From: Prevotellaceae bacterium UBA4372
Lineage (GTDB): Bacteria; Bacteroidota; Bacteroidia; Bacteroidales; Bacteroidaceae
Assembly: GCA_002391275.1 (NCBI GenBank)
Contig: DGSC01000010.1
Coordinates: 1 to 17,185, forward strand
Length of the DNA: 17,185 nucleotides
Direction of reading: 5' to 3'
Position 1 is the first letter of the stretch, and each line of letters opens with the position of its first letter. This document shows positions 6,832 to 14,163 of this stretch, piece by piece. Under the pieces are notes generated by a model, which had not been told where the DNA came from, did no database searches, and worked only from the letters and a program-made list of their open reading frames with translations. Made by a program: the position numbers and the translations under genes.

Positions 6832-8990
6832 AGTACTTCGGCTAACTCTTTATATTCTTTTTCCTCGCCCTCTTCCTCCTCGTCAGGGCGGTCCTCCTCG
6901 ATCACCAGGTTCTCGATGATGAAATTCTGGCGCTCCATGGTGTTCTTGCCCATATAGTATTCGAGGAGCTCAGCCACTTGGTCGGACTTATGGAGCGACA
7001 CCTGTTCGAGTCGCATGTCGGGACCTATAAATGCACGGAATTCGTCTGGCGATATTTCGCCGAGACCTTTGAAGCGTGTGATTTCCGGTTCAGGACCGAG
7101 CGCTTCGATATTCTGCAGGCGCTCCTCGTCGGTGTAGCAGTAGCGGGTGATGAAGTCACCCTTCGTGTCGGCCTCGCCTATAGCTTCGAGCCGGGCACGT
7201 GAAAGCTTTTTCCGGCGCTGCCGTACACGGAAAAGCGGCGTCTGAAGGATGTAAACGTGACCTTTCTTGATGAGTTCGGGGAAGAACTGGAGGAAGAACG
7301 TAATCATCAGCAGGCGAATGTGCATCCCGTCGACATCGGCATCGGTGGCCACGATTACCTTGTTGTAGCGCAGACCGTCGAGGCCGTCCTCGATGTTGAG
7401 GGCTGCCTGCAAGAGGTTGAACTCTTCGTTCTCGTAGACCACTTTCTTGGTCAGCCCATAGCAGTTAAGAGGTTTCCCTCGCAGGCTGAACACGGCCTGG
7501 GTGAGCACGTCGCGGCTCTTGGTGATGCTGCCGCTGGCCGAATCGCCCTCGGTTATGAAAATGCACGAATCCTCCTGGCGGTCGCCCTTAGGGTCGTTGA
7601 AATGAATGCGGCAGTCACGCAGTTTGCGGTTGTGAAGGTTGGCTTTCTTCGAGCGCTCACGAGCCAGCTTGGCCACACCGGCCATGGCCTTGCGTTCGCG
7701 CTCGCTCTCGCTCACTTTCTGGAGGATGACCTCGGCCACGTCGGGCGTCCGACGCAGGTAGTTGTCGACCTGCTGCTTCACGAAATCGCCTACGAACTTG
7801 TCTATCGAGATGCCTTTGCCATTAGGTTCTGTCGAGAGCGACCCCAGCTTGATCTTGGTCTGGCTTTCGAACAACGGCTCTTGAATATCGATACTGATGG
7901 CCGCAACAATGCCGTTGCGTATGTCGGCATAGTCGAAGTTCTTGCCTGCGAAGTCCTTGATGGTCTCGGCTATATATTTCTTGAACGCACTTTGGTGGGT
8001 TCCTCCTTGCGTTGTGTGCTGGCCGTTGACGAAACTATGGTATTCCTCGCCATACTGGCCATTAGTGTGAGTGAAGGCAATCTCTATGTCTTCGCCCTTG
8101 AGATGAATGATAGGGTAGAGCGGTTGCGTTGTCATCGTGTCCACGAGCAAGTCTTCGAGGCCGTTGCGCGAGAGTATGCGATGACCGTTGAACATAATGG
8201 TGAGGCCGGTGTTCAGGTAGGTGTAGTTGCGCAACAAGGTTTCGACGAACTCGTTTTGGAACCGATAATTCTTGAACAGGGTGTCGTCCGGTTCGAAATA
8301 GATGAGCGTGCCGTTCTCGGCATCGGCCATGACGTTGCCGGCGGCATCGATGCCTGAGGCGGCCGCGGAGCTTGCCGCTGCACTGGCTTCGGCATCGGGC
8401 TGGGCTGCAGCCGCAGAGCCGGATTTGGCATCGGCCTTGGCTAAAGATTTGGCGAGCTTGGTGTTTGCCGCCCCGCTCTCAGGCGTACCAATGTCGGATA
8501 CGAGGATGCCTTTCTCAAACTCGGCACGGCGTGTCTCGCCGTCGCGGAAGCTCTGAGCAACGAAATGAGCGCTGAGGGCATTCACGGCCTTTAGACCCAC
8601 GCCGTTCAGACCTACGCTTTTCTTGAACGCTTTCGAGTCGTACTTGCCGCCGGTGTTTAGCATCGACACGGCTTCGATAAGCTTGCCTAAAGGAATACCA
8701 CGGCCGTAGTCGCGGACGGTGACACGCAAATTCGAATCGATGTCGACCTCTATGCGCTTACCAGCATTCATCTTGAACTCATCGATGCTGTTGTCTATAA
8801 CTTCTTTTAAGAGCACGTAGATGCCGTCCTCTGCATGAGTGCCGTCGCCCAGACGACCGATATACATGCCAGGGCGCGTGCGGACGTGCTCCATGTCTGA
8901 GAGGTGACGGATCTCTTCCTCGCCATATCGGGGCTCGTCTGCAACCCCTTGCCCTCCGTCTGTTGGGAGAGCCTTCAATTCGTCTGCCAA
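6828..8990 (-). CDS. parE: DNA topoisomerase IV subunit B (ParE) with Ala-rich insertion
   Basis: 720 residues. ATPase subunit of the type IIA topoisomerase that decatenates chromosomes together with ParC. GHKL ATPase motifs: LKEVIDNSIDEF (Glu63, Asn67), DYGRGIP (94-100), TGGKYD and VGLNGVGLKAVNALS (126-140). The transducer part follows, then TOPRIM with EGDSASG (481-487) and DADVDG (550-555), and a tail GKNTMERQNFIIENL typical of the ParE branch rather than GyrB. The C-terminus is acidic (RPDEEEEGEEKEYKEL). The protein is longer than the usual 620-660 residues, mostly because of a low-complexity Ala/Ser/Lys insertion at about 168-226 within the ATPase domain. GyrB is the alternative, but the tail and neighbours favour ParE. 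The GNAT gene is 114 bp upstream; coaD overlaps by 4 bp. Confidence 0.9.
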   Translation of the reverse strand: MADELKALPTDGGQGVADEPRYGEEEIRHLSDMEHVRTRPGMYIGRLGDGTHAEDGIYVLLKEVIDNSIDEFKMNAGKRIEVDIDSNLRVTVRDYGRGIPLGKLIEAVSMLNTGGKYDSKAFKKSVGLNGVGLKAVNALSAHFVAQSFRDGETRRAEFEKGILVSDIGTPESGAANTKLAKSLAKADAKSGSAAAAQPDAEASAAASSAAASGIDAAGNVMADAENGTLIYFEPDDTLFKNYRFQNEFVETLLRNYTYLNTGLTIMFNGHRILSRNGLEDLLVDTMTTQPLYPIIHLKGEDIEIAFTHTNGQYGEEYHSFVNGQHTTQGGTHQSAFKKYIAETIKDFAGKNFDYADIRNGIVAAISIDIQEPLFESQTKIKLGSLSTEPNGKGISIDKFVGDFVKQQVDNYLRRTPDVAEVILQKVSESERERKAMAGVAKLARERSKKANLHNRKLRDCRIHFNDPKGDRQEDSCIFITEGDSASGSITKSRDVLTQAVFSLRGKPLNCYGLTKKVVYENEEFNLLQAALNIEDGLDGLRYNKVIVATDADVDGMHIRLLMITFFLQFFPELIKKGHVYILQTPLFRVRQRRKKLSRARLEAIGEADTKGDFITRYCYTDEERLQNIEALGPEPEITRFKGLGEISPDEFRAFIGPDMRLEQVSLHKSDQVAELLEYYMGKNTMERQNFIIENLVIEEDRPDEEEEGEEKEYKELAEVL
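8313..8489 (-). other. Low-complexity Ala/Ser-rich insertion in ParE
   Basis: Codons for residues ~168-226 of ParE: GTPESGAANTKLAKSLAKAD, then GSAAAAQPDAEASAAASSAA and on to ENGTLIYFEPDD. In GyrB/ParE this place is a short loop between two strands of the ATPase domain, between the KGILVSD and GTLIYF strands. The frame is intact. The DNA contains GCGGCCGC at 8359-8366. The edges are approximate, because no alignment could be run. Confidence 0.6.
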
Positions 8991-9043
8991 GTTTTTATCC
9001 TCTAATCTTTAATTTCATTATAAATTATCATACACAATAGCCC

Positions 9044-9082
9044 GTACGGCGTGCCTCACACTTCTTGTAGGGTATGCCGTAC
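9044..9082 (-). other. Hairpin between the GNAT-like gene and parE
   Basis: The 12-nt arms 9044-9055 and 9071-9082 pair, counting two G-T wobbles (GTACGGC against GCCGTAC are exact), around a 15-nt loop. It starts 22 bp after the GNAT stop and ends 53 bp before the parE start. No T-run follows on either strand, so a classical intrinsic terminator is not supported. A processing site, a Rho-linked stop or a parE leader structure are possible. Confidence 0.5.
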
Positions 9083-9104
9083 CATGCTCATCGCTTGCTG
9101 TTCC

Positions 9105-10268
9105 TTATTCCCCTCCTTCGATCTCTTTCTGCCAGCAGCGACGACGCTTGTGGATCGTACAGTCGAGATGCGACCATTGAACCTGACTCTTCTCATTGTC
9201 TTCGAGCTGGACATGCGTCTCGGCCCATACAAATCCCATCTTCGTAGCCGATTGGATGATCTGGGCGAACAAGGGGGCATTCACGCCACGGTTTTGCCAT
9301 TCAGGCAACACGCCTATGAGCAGCATATCGAGCACCGGGGCAGGCTTGAAGTAGATGGCTTTTGCCAGATGCCACCACCCGAACGGGAAGAGCTTTCCTT
9401 TAGCCTTCTGCAGCGCATACGAGAGGGAACCCATCGTGATTCCTACGGCTATAGGCTCGTTGTTCTCGTCCTCCACGATGGCCAGCAGTCGCATGTCCAG
9501 GAACGGCAGGTACATGTGTGCGTACTGCATAATCTGCTTCTCGTTCATCTCCGAATAGCCATACAATTCGGAATAGGAACGGTTGATGATGTTGAACACC
9601 TTCAGAATGTAGTTGCCACCGTCGGCTGTCAGGATCTCCTTGTGGTTCTTGAACTCGCGCATGTGCAGGTTGTAGCGCTTCATGCTCAGTTCGGCCACGC
9701 GGAAGTACTTCTGCATGTCGGCCTGATGCTCTGGCGTCGGAACCATCACCTTACGTTCTACCCAGTCCACTTCCTTGCCGAACCCCAGGCGTTCCATGTG
9801 CTTCGGATAATAGGGATAGTTGTAGATCGTGCTCATGGTGCTGAGCTGGTCGAAGCCATCGGTAAGCATTCCCTCGGGATCCATGTCGGTGAATCCCAAC
9901 GGCCCAACAATCTTCTTCATCCCACGCTCGCGGCCCCAGTCTTCGACGGTCTTTATCAGTGCATCCACGACTTCAGCATCGTCGATGAAGTCTATCCAGC
10001 CGAAACGGACGTTGCGCGTCTGCCATTTCTTGTTGGCCTTGTGGTTGATGATTGCTGCTACGCGACCGACAATCTCTTTTCCACGGTACGCAAGAAACAA
10101 ATCTGCCTCGCAAAATTCGTAGGCAGCATTCTTCTCACGGTTGAACGTGTCGAGCATATCCTCCAAAAAATCGGGGACAGCGTACGGGTTGTCTTTGTAC
10201 AACTTGTAGTTGAATCGGGCGAAGGCACGAAGTTCTCGGCGGCCTTCAACTTTTTTTATTGTAACCAT
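9105..10268 (-). CDS. GNAT-like N-acetyltransferase family protein (conserved Bacteroidales type)
   Basis: 387 residues from the ATG at 10268. The longer frame to 10304 is rejected because the promoter -7 box lies inside it and MVTIKKVEGRRELRAFARF is the expected start. No signal peptide or membrane segment. The C-terminal part (about 255-365) has GNAT features: LLAIVEDENNEPIAVGITMG, then LLIGVLPEWQNRGVNAPLF, where EWQNRGV corresponds to the acetyl-CoA-binding (Q/R)xxGx(G/A) motif. It ends with VWAETHVQLEDN and a basic HKRRRCWQKEI tail. The N-terminal half (LYKDNPYAVPDFLEDMLDTF, RFGWIDFIDD, GPLGFTDMDPEGMLTDGFDQ) is well conserved in Bacteroidetes as I remember it, but its substrate is unknown. 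It leads the parE-coaD-ctpA train on the minus strand. Confidence 0.75.
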   Translation of the reverse strand: MVTIKKVEGRRELRAFARFNYKLYKDNPYAVPDFLEDMLDTFNREKNAAYEFCEADLFLAYRGKEIVGRVAAIINHKANKKWQTRNVRFGWIDFIDDAEVVDALIKTVEDWGRERGMKKIVGPLGFTDMDPEGMLTDGFDQLSTMSTIYNYPYYPKHMERLGFGKEVDWVERKVMVPTPEHQADMQKYFRVAELSMKRYNLHMREFKNHKEILTADGGNYILKVFNIINRSYSELYGYSEMNEKQIMQYAHMYLPFLDMRLLAIVEDENNEPIAVGITMGSLSYALQKAKGKLFPFGWWHLAKAIYFKPAPVLDMLLIGVLPEWQNRGVNAPLFAQIIQSATKMGFVWAETHVQLEDNEKSQVQWSHLDCTIHKRRRCWQKEIEGGE

Positions 10269-10276
10269 AGATGTCG

Positions 10277-10284
10277 CAAAGTTA
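10277..10284 (-). promoter_or_regulatory. -7 element of the promoter for the GNAT-like gene
   Basis: TAACTTTG on the minus strand matches TAnnTTTG exactly. Only 8 bp separate it from the ATG at 10268, so the transcript would be nearly leaderless. No good -33 TTTG stands at 19-21 bp; the nearest TTG is about 25 bp upstream. Confidence 0.55.
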
Positions 10285-10367
10285 CTCCTTTTTCTGCATA
10301 ACATACTACCAACCTGCCTTTTTTTACTCCTTTCTCATCCAAAAAGTTAAAAAAAACATCAAAAATC

Positions 10368-10398
10368 TTTGGGCATGCAGTCAAAAAATGTATTTTTG
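10368..10398 (+). promoter_or_regulatory. Bacteroidetes-type promoter of ompA
   Basis: TATTTTTG (10391-10398) fits TAnnTTTG; TTTG (10368-10371) is 19 bp upstream. The leader before the ATG at 10439 is about 35 nt and A/T-rich, as usual for strongly expressed Bacteroidetes genes. Confidence 0.8.
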
Positions 10399-10438
10399 CA
10401 AACGAATATAGCTAAATTAAACATAATCTAATCTTACG

Positions 10439-11506
10439 ATGAAGAAAATCCTACTTTTGGCCGCTATGGCCGTAGCCTCTGTGTGCACAGTCTCAGCACA
10501 GGACGCTTCCGAGCTTGATTACAAGCCGGCTCCCTACATGTTCATTGGCCTCCAAGGCGGAGCCCAAACGACATTTGCAAACTACGACCAGGTTAAACTG
10601 ATCACTCCTACAGCCAGCTTCAGCTTCGGTTCCTTCTTCACACCTGTCGTTGGTGCACGTCTGCACGTCAATGGCATCTGGAACAAAAGCGGCATCAAGC
10701 CGAATTTCGAGTACGACTACAACTACGTTACAACGGATCTCGACCTCTTGCTCAACCTCTGCACCCTTTTCGGACGTAAGGACTACTATCCCCTCAATGT
10801 CTATCTCATCGGAGGTGTTGGACTCAACTACGCTTGGAACAACGACGATCTCCTCAACTCCAACCACCAATTACCCTTTGCCTGGGAGGACTATCGCCTT
10901 AGCCACAACGCCCGTGTAGGAGCCATGCTCGACTACAATATCGCTAAACATTGGAGCGTCAACCTTGAGGTTAGCGCCAACAGCCTCAGCGACCGCTACA
11001 ATTCTCAGGTCAACCAAAAAGACGACTGGCAGCTGACGGCTCAGCTCGGTCTCGCCTATAAGTTCGGCTTCAAGAAAAAGCCAGCTCCCGCTCCGGCACC
11101 TGTCGTGGTTGAACCCGAGCCCGAGCCCGTGCCCGAACCCGCTCCCGTGGTGAAGGAAGAGCCGAAGCCCGTAGTGGTGAAGAAGCCCGAGTTGCGTACA
11201 GAAATCTTCTATGCTATACGCGAGACGGTGCCCGTAGGCACTGAGCAGGCTAAGGTTGAACGCCTCATCAAATTCCTTAAGGACAATCCTCAGACAAAGG
11301 TGGCTGTGACTGGTTATGCCGATGTAGGTACCGGCAACCCGGAGATTAATATGGGCTACTCAAAAGGCCGTGCCGAGAATGTTGCCAAGGCACTCACCGA
11401 TGCCGGCATCGACGCAGCACGCATTACTGTGGATGCCAAGGGCGACACCGTGCAGCCCTTTGCCGAGAATGACAAGAACCGTGTCACTATAGCTATAGCC
11501 GAGTAA
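10439..11506 (+). CDS. ompA: OmpA family outer membrane protein with Pro-rich linker
   Basis: 355 residues. Signal peptide MKKILLLAAMAVASVCTVSA, cleaved before QDASE. Residues ~30-210 form an N-terminal beta-barrel (alternating aromatic strands such as FIGLQGGAQTTFANY, VYLIGGVGLNYAW, WQLTAQLGLAYKFGF). A linker at 211-250 is rich in Pro, Glu and Val (PAPAPAP, EPEPEPVPEP). The OmpA/MotB-like peptidoglycan-binding domain covers 253-355: VAVTGYADVGTG with Asp295, SKGRAENVAKAL with Arg311, and final NRVTIAIAE. The Asp and Arg correspond to the residues that hold meso-diaminopimelate in this family. It anchors outer membrane to peptidoglycan and is probably abundant, given the consensus promoter and strong terminator. 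It is monocistronic. Confidence 0.93.
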   Translation: MKKILLLAAMAVASVCTVSAQDASELDYKPAPYMFIGLQGGAQTTFANYDQVKLITPTASFSFGSFFTPVVGARLHVNGIWNKSGIKPNFEYDYNYVTTDLDLLLNLCTLFGRKDYYPLNVYLIGGVGLNYAWNNDDLLNSNHQLPFAWEDYRLSHNARVGAMLDYNIAKHWSVNLEVSANSLSDRYNSQVNQKDDWQLTAQLGLAYKFGFKKKPAPAPAPVVVEPEPEPVPEPAPVVKEEPKPVVVKKPELRTEIFYAIRETVPVGTEQAKVERLIKFLKDNPQTKVAVTGYADVGTGNPEINMGYSKGRAENVAKALTDAGIDAARITVDAKGDTVQPFAENDKNRVTIAIAE

Positions 11507-11561
11507 TTCAAACCCTTGTGGTGAATTAAAAGGCGTATATATTCATAGAATCATTCTACGA

Positions 11562-11606
11562 CCGCCAAATCGTGCGTTTACGAGCACGATTTGGCGGTTT
11601 TTCTTT
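11562..11606 (+). terminator. Intrinsic terminator of ompA
   Basis: Perfect 14-bp stem (11562-11575 with 11584-11597, CCGCCAAATCGTGC and its complement), 8-nt loop GTTTACGA, then TTTTTCTTT. It begins 56 bp after the ompA stop. The T-tract overlaps the -33 element of the next promoter. Confidence 0.95.
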
Positions 11607-11635
11607 GGCTATAAGGGAGAAAATGGCTATGTTTG
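11604..11635 (+). promoter_or_regulatory. Bacteroidetes-type promoter of dapB
   Basis: TATGTTTG (11628-11635) fits TAnnTTTG with TTTG (11604-11607) exactly 20 bp upstream. The leader to the ATG at 11746 is about 100 nt, long for this window. It holds a small hairpin (AAGACC-GAT-GGTCTT, 11702-11716) and a distant pair GCAGCC (11635-11640) / GGCTGC (11695-11700). No known riboswitch is recognised. Confidence 0.7.
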
Positions 11636-11745
11636 CAGCCAGAAATAGTAAAACTATACATCGACTTTTGCTGCCTTAAAAACAAAAAAGAAAGGCTGCG
11701 GAAGACCGATGGTCTTAATTGTATCGCAAAAATATCGTAACGAGA

Positions 11746-12549
11746 ATGAAAATAGCACTCATAGGATATGGCAAGATGGGGCGCATGATTGAGGAAATCG
11801 CCCAAAGCCGCGGCCACGAGATTGTGTGCCGCATAGATGTCGACAATCAGCAGGATTTCAGCAGCGAAGCATTCAAGAATGCCGATGTTGCCATTGAGTT
11901 TACGGCTCCTGCTGTGGCTTTCGGCAACATAGAGCGGGCGTTTGAAGCCGGCGTGAAAGTCGTGTCGGGCAGCACGGGCTGGTACGCAGCTCACGAAGCC
12001 GAGGTCAGACGGCAGTGCACCGAGGAGGGGAAGACGCTCTTCTGGAGCTCGAACTTCTCCGTTGGCGTGTATGTGTTCGGCCTCGTCAATCGTTATTTGG
12101 CCCGCCTGATGAACAGCTTTCCCGAATACAGCGCTCGCATGGAGGAAGTGCACCATGTGCATAAACTCGACCACCCCAGTGGCACGGCCATAACATTGGC
12201 TCAGCAGATTATCGACGAAACGGAGCGCATCACCGACTTCGAGGCTTTGGAGCCCGTAACTGATACGTGCTGCGGTCCGGACGGCAATGGCGGCACAGAC
12301 TCATCTGCGGCCGCTCAGCACGCTGAGGCCGGGACTGCAGGTTCCGTGCTCCCTATTCAGAGCATCCGTCGCGGAGAGGTTCCGGGCATTCATGCTATCA
12401 CGTGGGACAGCCTGGCCGACAGCATAACGATAACCCACGATGCGCATTCGCGTCGCGGCTTTGCGCTCGGTGCTGTGCTTGCAGCAGAGTACGCCGCTTG
12501 CCACAAGGGTTTGCTGACAATGGACGACCTCTTTGCCCAATACGTCTAA
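11746..12549 (+). CDS. dapB: 4-hydroxy-tetrahydrodipicolinate reductase with extra loop
   Basis: 267 residues from the ATG at 11746 (MKIALIGYGKMGRMIEEIA). The NAD(P)-binding glycine-rich motif is GYGKMGR (7-13), so an upstream TTG frame start is unlikely. DapB reduces the DapA product to tetrahydrodipicolinate in the lysine/diaminopimelate pathway, supplying peptidoglycan. The signature EVHHVHKLDHPSGTA (134-148) holds the catalytic His136 and Lys140. The C-terminus has SIRRGEVPGIHAITW and SRRGFALGAVLAAEY. Between the LEPV and LPIQSIR segments a Gly/Ala-rich insertion (about 171-199) replaces a short loop. The last residues (FAQYV) and the stop codon merge into the 22-bp repeat array. First gene of the dapB-lepB-DUF2851-dprA group. 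Confidence 0.94.
   Translation: MKIALIGYGKMGRMIEEIAQSRGHEIVCRIDVDNQQDFSSEAFKNADVAIEFTAPAVAFGNIERAFEAGVKVVSGSTGWYAAHEAEVRRQCTEEGKTLFWSSNFSVGVYVFGLVNRYLARLMNSFPEYSARMEEVHHVHKLDHPSGTAITLAQQIIDETERITDFEALEPVTDTCCGPDGNGGTDSSAAAQHAEAGTAGSVLPIQSIRRGEVPGIHAITWDSLADSITITHDAHSRRGFALGAVLAAEYAACHKGLLTMDDLFAQYV
12256..12342 (+). other. Low-complexity Gly/Ala-rich insertion in DapB
   Basis: Codons for residues ~171-199: TDTCCGPDGNGGTD, then SSAAAQHAEAGTAG. Usual DapB proteins have only a short connection here before LPI.SIR.G.VPG. The DNA contains GCGGCCGC at 12307-12314, also present in the ParE insertion, and both peptides carry SAAA-Q-AEA-like order. The edges are approximate. Confidence 0.55.
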
Positions 12550-12652
12550 GTGTTTTGGCCAACACGCCTAAGAGAATTGGCCAACACGCCTAAGAGAATT
12601 GGCCAACGCACCTAAGAGAATTGTTCGAGTCGCATCAGCGAACTTTCCGACG
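12543..12652 (+). repeat. Array of 22-bp repeats between dapB and lepB
   Basis: Units begin at 12543, 12565, 12587, 12609 and 12631. Units 2 and 3 are CGCCTAAGAGAATTGGCC plus AAC(A/G). Unit 4 shares CCTAAGAGAATTG and then drifts. Unit 1 (CTAAGTGTTTTGGCC) and unit 5 are degenerate. The TAA in unit 1 (12547-12549) is the dapB stop. Same family and same strand orientation as the array at 6231-6340. Bases 12653-12699 up to lepB show no further gene or clear promoter. Confidence 0.88.
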
Positions 12653-12699
12653 CGGTCTTCCGCATAGAATGATGTATAAAGAATTTGAATTGAAATAGC

Positions 12700-14154
12700 A
12701 TGAATAAAATTGAGAAGAATCCGGTAACATGGAAATCGTGGGTTAAGATGCTCGTCGTCGTAGCCCTATACATTTGGTTCCTCGCATGGGTGGACGCATG
12801 GTGGGGACTTATTGTTGTTCCCTTTATTTTCGATGTCTATATCACCAGGAAGATACCCTGGACATGGTGGAAAGAACTGGAGAATCCGGTCACGCGCACG
12901 ATAATGTCGTGGGTCGATGCCATTGTGTTTGCCTTAGTGGCAGTCTATTTCGTCAACATCTACTTTTTTCAAAACTATACCATTCCCTCTTCTTCGCTTG
13001 AAAAGAGCTTGCTCGTTGGCGACTATCTCTTTGTCTCGAAGATGAGTTATGGTCCACGCGTGCCTCAGACACCGCTGTCTCTGCCGCTTGTTCAGCATAC
13101 CTTGCCCAACGGCATGAAAAGCTATAGCGAGCTCTTGAGCTGGGACTACAAGCGCGTTTCGCCCAAACCTGTGCAGCTCAACGATATCGTTGTTTTCAAT
13201 TATCCTTCGGGAGATACCGTCGTGGCCAATCCTGTCTATCAGGCGGCCGACTACTATGCGCTCTGCTATGGCTATGGGCGCCAGATTGTGAAGCAGAACA
13301 GTCCTGTCCTGCCGGTTATCGACAGCCTCACGACCCTTCAGCAGCGACAGCTGGCAAACATATTCTACAACGTTGGCCGACAATACCTTGTGGAGAACAG
13401 GGCCGAGTTCGGCGAAGTGATGTCCCGGCCTGTTGACCGGCGTGAGAACTACGTCAAGCGCTGTGTCGGTTTGCCAGGTCAGACGCTGGAGATACGCGAC
13501 CGCACCATCTATCTTGACGGCGTGGCTAACAAAGAGCCAGATAATGTGCAGTACAACTACCATATCGTCATGCGCGACAGCCGGCGCGACCTTAACGAAG
13601 ACGTAGTACGTGAGTTGCACTTACGCAGCGAAGACCTGCGCGACCTCCATCAGACAGGGTTCATGCCGCTGACAGCTGCCGCCCGCGAGCGATTGCTCCA
13701 GGAGGACTACATCGAGCGCATCGACATCGACACCTCGGCCACGACCGAAGATCTCTATCCCCTCAATGGGTTCAAAGGATGGACGCGCGACAATTATGGG
13801 CCGATATGGATCCCGAAACGCGGCGAGAAGATCGACCTTACGCTTGAGAACCTGCCCGTCTACGAGCGCCCGATTGCCGTGTATGAGGGAAATAAGCTAC
13901 GCGTAGATGACAACGGAACAATCTTCATCAACGATACGGTAGCCACCAGTTACACGTTCAAGATGGATTACTACTGGATGATGGGCGACAACCGACACTG
14001 CTCGGCCGACTCGCGTTACTGGGGCTTTGTGCCAGAAGACCATGTCGTGGGCAAGCCCATCATGATATGGCTCTCCATCGACCACGACCGTGGGTGGACC
14101 GACGGGCGTATCCGCTGGAACCGCCTCTTCCGCTGGGTTGAGAATATAAAGTAA
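12700..14154 (+). CDS. lepB: Signal peptidase I (S26), long Bacteroidetes form
   Basis: 484 residues, inner membrane. Removes signal peptides from exported proteins. Hydrophobic segments at about 16-46 (one or two passes) and 69-90 precede the periplasmic catalytic domain. Box B is YTIPSSSLEKSLLVGDYLFV with nucleophile Ser99 (matching IPSGSM with Ser90 in E. coli LepB). Box D is ENYVKRCVGLPGQTLEI with general base Lys253. Box E is MMGDNRHCSADSRYWGFVP (428-445). Between boxes B and D, and again between D and E, there are long insertions, common in Bacteroidetes signal peptidases, which makes it half again as long as E. coli LepB. The start is 150 bp after dapB, across the repeat array. The DUF2851 gene begins 9 bp after its stop. 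Confidence 0.93.
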   Translation: MNKIEKNPVTWKSWVKMLVVVALYIWFLAWVDAWWGLIVVPFIFDVYITRKIPWTWWKELENPVTRTIMSWVDAIVFALVAVYFVNIYFFQNYTIPSSSLEKSLLVGDYLFVSKMSYGPRVPQTPLSLPLVQHTLPNGMKSYSELLSWDYKRVSPKPVQLNDIVVFNYPSGDTVVANPVYQAADYYALCYGYGRQIVKQNSPVLPVIDSLTTLQQRQLANIFYNVGRQYLVENRAEFGEVMSRPVDRRENYVKRCVGLPGQTLEIRDRTIYLDGVANKEPDNVQYNYHIVMRDSRRDLNEDVVRELHLRSEDLRDLHQTGFMPLTAAARERLLQEDYIERIDIDTSATTEDLYPLNGFKGWTRDNYGPIWIPKRGEKIDLTLENLPVYERPIAVYEGNKLRVDDNGTIFINDTVATSYTFKMDYYWMMGDNRHCSADSRYWGFVPEDHVVGKPIMIWLSIDHDRGWTDGRIRWNRLFRWVENIK

Positions 14155-14163
14155 GACACAACC

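Noticed and set aside
7257..8357. 366-residue plus-strand reading frame
   Set aside because: Antisense of parE; no family resemblance, while the minus strand shows all ParE motifs.
9051..10301. 416-residue plus-strand reading frame
   Set aside because: Antisense shadow of the GNAT-like gene, with histidine/valine-rich composition typical of such shadows.
10269..10304. Twelve-residue longer start of the GNAT-like protein
   Set aside because: The TAACTTTG promoter box lies within these codons, so the transcript would start after them.
11719..11745. TTG start giving nine more residues on DapB
   Set aside because: The ATG at 11746 places the Rossmann strand at the usual N-terminal position.
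12543..12652. Iteron-type replication origin
   Set aside because: 22-bp units recall iterons, but there is no rep gene, no DnaA-box cluster, and two arrays lie 6 kb apart in a chromosomal housekeeping region.
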